64,000 nt of DNA, taken from an uncultured Muribaculaceae bacterium (GTDB lineage: Bacteria; Bacteroidota; Bacteroidia; Bacteroidales; Muribaculaceae). The translations under genes were made by a program, and so were the position numbers. Where the stretch lies: contig CALUMX010000001.1 in assembly GCA_944321875.1 (NCBI GenBank), forward strand, positions 124,001-188,000. The letters are read 5' to 3'. The notes below the pieces were generated by a model. The model was not told the DNA's origin, searched no databases, and was given only the letters and a program-made list of their open reading frames with translations. Numbering within the stretch: the stretch's first letter is position 1; each line of letters begins with the position of its first letter. Positions 62,377-64,000 of this stretch are shown one piece after another.

Positions 62377-64000
62377 TTATATGGAATTGAGGTATTCGGT
62401 GAGGTTGTCGCTCCTTTCCAGACCGAGTTTCTTGCGGAGCCGGTAGCGTACGGTCTCCACACCCCGTTGGGAGATGTTGAGCAGCGGTGCGATTTCCTTG
62501 GTGGAAAGATTCATTTTCAGGTAAGCGCAGAGCATCCGTTCGTTGGTCGACAGTCCGGGATGGCGCTCCTGGAGCTTTTGCATGAAATTGTTGTGAACAA
62601 GGTCAAACTGTTCCTCAATGCGCTTCAGCACCTCATCACTCTCAATGTTGGAGTCGATTTTGCTGTTGATGGCAAACAACTGGCGTTTGCTGTCCATGAG
62701 GCTCTCGGTTTTCAGGCTGGAGGCGACACGGGCAATTTCCGACTTGATTTCGTTGAGCATCTCGTTCTTGCGCACGAAGTTAATCATCAGATTGACTGTC
62801 TCCTGGTTCTTGTGCATCAGCTCATGCTCCAGTTTCTCTTTCTGCAGCGAGACGATGTATTGCTCCTGACGGCTCATTTCGCGCTCGTAGTCCTCCTCCA
62901 TTTCCTTGATTTTACGATGGGATTCGGCAAGAGCCACCCGTTTTTTCCGGTTAAGACGGATATCATCCCAGCGGTAGGCCATCCAGGCGGCCAACAGAGC
63001 CAGCAGACCGTAGACAATGTAGGCCGGCAGACTCCGGTACCAGGGAGGCAGAATCGTGAACTCAAAGAAGTCGGAGGCCGTTTGTCCGTTGGGATAGACG
63101 GCCTGTACCTCAAAACGGTAATGGCCTTCGTGAAGGTTGCTGAACTCCTTCATCAGGGAGGCCGAGGGCGCCGACCATTCCTCGTCGTTGAGCCGGAAAC
63201 GGAATTCGGCGTATTCGCCCATTCCCTTAGTGGTGAGTCCGTAGTCAAAACGGATGGAGTTCTGGTCATAGCCGATTTCAATCTGAGGCCTGCGGTTCAG
63301 GTAGTTAGCCTTATAGATAAGAGAATCGCCCGAGTTGGTGAGCGATACGCTGTTGATTTGGACGCTGTTAGCATAATCTTTCTCGATGATGGAATTGACC
63401 TGGGAAATAAGTGCGAAACCTTCGGCGTTGGGGACGATTACCAGCGAATCGCCTATCGGAAACAGGTTCTCAAAGGTGGGAATCAGTTCCAATTGGGGGC
63501 TGACGATGGGAATGCCGCATTTCTGCTGTCCGCGGTTGACTTGTCCGAGCCGTGTGATTCTCAGCTCATAGGGGTTCAGGCTGTAGGCCTTCTCGTTGGA
63601 AACACATATTTCGGTGGCCGGCGGCGTGTTTTTCAGCAATTTGTCCATCTTGGCATCGTAGGTGATGTCATGAGTGGTAGGACTGTAGCGGAACAAGCCC
63701 TTGTCGGTGGTGAAATAGATGTTGTCTTCGATTCTTACGAGGTGGGAATCCTTTTTCAGCGGTGTTCCGTCGATGGCGGAGAACGATTCTTTGCCGACGA
63801 CGCTCCGCAGGTCAGGACTCAGCTCTATTCTGACTTTGGTGGTGACGTTGTCCACCCAGATGACGCGCTTGCTCTCCTGCTCGAATTTGTTGGCAGAGAT
63901 GTCGAATCCCTTGATAGGGCCGAGATTGGTCCATGTGCCGTTGTTTCGCTGCATCAGGTACATTCCGCTATAGGTGCCGACAAGGAGCAGCTTGTCGTCG
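62377..64000 (-). CDS. Sus-locus transmembrane regulator: Y_Y_Y domain, coiled coil, LuxR-type HTH (N-terminus beyond the window)
   Basis: The last 540 residues of a larger protein; the frame is open to the right edge (LLLVGTYSGMYLMQRN), so the N-terminus is missing. Visible parts: the end of a beta-propeller sensor (about 1-215 of this piece), a triple-tyrosine (Y_Y_Y) domain (RFRLNDEEWSAPSASL, HYRFEVQAVYPNGQ), a transmembrane helix (LPAYIVYGLLALLAAWMAYR), a long coiled coil, and a C-terminal LuxR-like helix-turn-helix (MNLSTKEIAPLLNISQRGVE). There is no histidine kinase or receiver domain, so it acts as a one-component sensor. It should sense the glycan product of the adjacent SusCD/GH3 system. 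Confidence 0.92.
   Translation of the reverse strand, partial: DDKLLLVGTYSGMYLMQRNNGTWTNLGPIKGFDISANKFEQESKRVIWVDNVTTKVRIELSPDLRSVVGKESFSAIDGTPLKKDSHLVRIEDNIYFTTDKGLFRYSPTTHDITYDAKMDKLLKNTPPATEICVSNEKAYSLNPYELRITRLGQVNRGQQKCGIPIVSPQLELIPTFENLFPIGDSLVIVPNAEGFALISQVNSIIEKDYANSVQINSVSLTNSGDSLIYKANYLNRRPQIEIGYDQNSIRFDYGLTTKGMGEYAEFRFRLNDEEWSAPSASLMKEFSNLHEGHYRFEVQAVYPNGQTASDFFEFTILPPWYRSLPAYIVYGLLALLAAWMAYRWDDIRLNRKKRVALAESHRKIKEMEEDYEREMSRQEQYIVSLQKEKLEHELMHKNQETVNLMINFVRKNEMLNEIKSEIARVASSLKTESLMDSKRQLFAINSKIDSNIESDEVLKRIEEQFDLVHNNFMQKLQERHPGLSTNERMLCAYLKMNLSTKEIAPLLNISQRGVETVRYRLRKKLGLERSDNLTEYLNSI

Overview
The window looks like a chromosomal segment of a Bacteroidales bacterium, probably a gut or oral member of the Bacteroidaceae/Prevotellaceae/Muribaculaceae group; the genus cannot be settled from sequence alone. 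The evidence is a SusC/SusD polysaccharide locus with a Y_Y_Y-type regulator, TonB-dependent receptors with CarboxypepD-like N-termini, a BspA-type leucine-rich repeat protein, T9SS-like C-terminal tails, a DUF2807 lipoprotein, the Bacteroidetes cell-wall gene order, and promoters of the Bacteroidetes form TTTG-N19/21-TAnnTTTG. There are no rRNA, tRNA, phage or insertion-sequence genes that I can see.

Layout. 1-2.2 kb: a decayed MG2/TonB-plug outer-membrane protein gene (minus strand, running off the left edge). 2.6-5.6 kb, minus: gapA, an AlkD-like DNA glycosylase, rubredoxin and a DUF2807 lipoprotein. 6-15.6 kb, plus: an SpmA/SpmB-like membrane protein, ybeY, mnmG, apt, uvrC, dtd, a MazG-type pyrophosphohydrolase, deoC and a uracil permease. 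Here the intergenic regions hold 84-85 bp tandem promoter-bearing repeats and three CACGTG-centred 16-bp palindromes, one of which fits the bacterial parS consensus. 15.6-16.7 kb is a gene-free, G+T-rich then A+T-rich stretch. 16.7-18.9 kb: a BspA-like gene broken by an amber codon. 18.9-25.5 kb, minus: a Nudix hydrolase, then a three-gene operon of a secreted endonuclease/exonuclease/phosphatase, a TonB receptor and an OB-like-domain lipoprotein.

25.7-42.5 kb, plus: the division and cell-wall cluster rsmH-ftsL-ftsI-murE-mraY-murD-ftsW-murG-murC-ftsQ-ftsA-ftsZ, then yqeY and serS. It is tightly packed, with many overlapping start/stop codons; mraZ, murF and ddl are not in it. 42.6-47.6 kb: a tripartite efflux operon (TolC, EmrA-like, EmrB-like) ending in its own AraC-type regulator. 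47.7-53.7 kb: two large secreted proteins with T9SS-like tails, separated by a membrane-bound TPR/AraC regulator. 53.8-64 kb, minus: an esterase, a GH3 beta-glucosidase, SusD, SusC and a truncated Y_Y_Y/LuxR regulator, together a polysaccharide utilization locus.

The most interesting items are the 84-bp promoter repeats with palindromic cores, the candidate parS cluster, the candidate surface nucleic-acid (or phosphate ester) scavenging operon at 19.5-25.5 kb, the TACGTCA repeats in front of susC, the operator-like repeats behind the TPR/AraC gene, and two broken surface-protein genes. All functional calls come from reading the translations; no database search was run.
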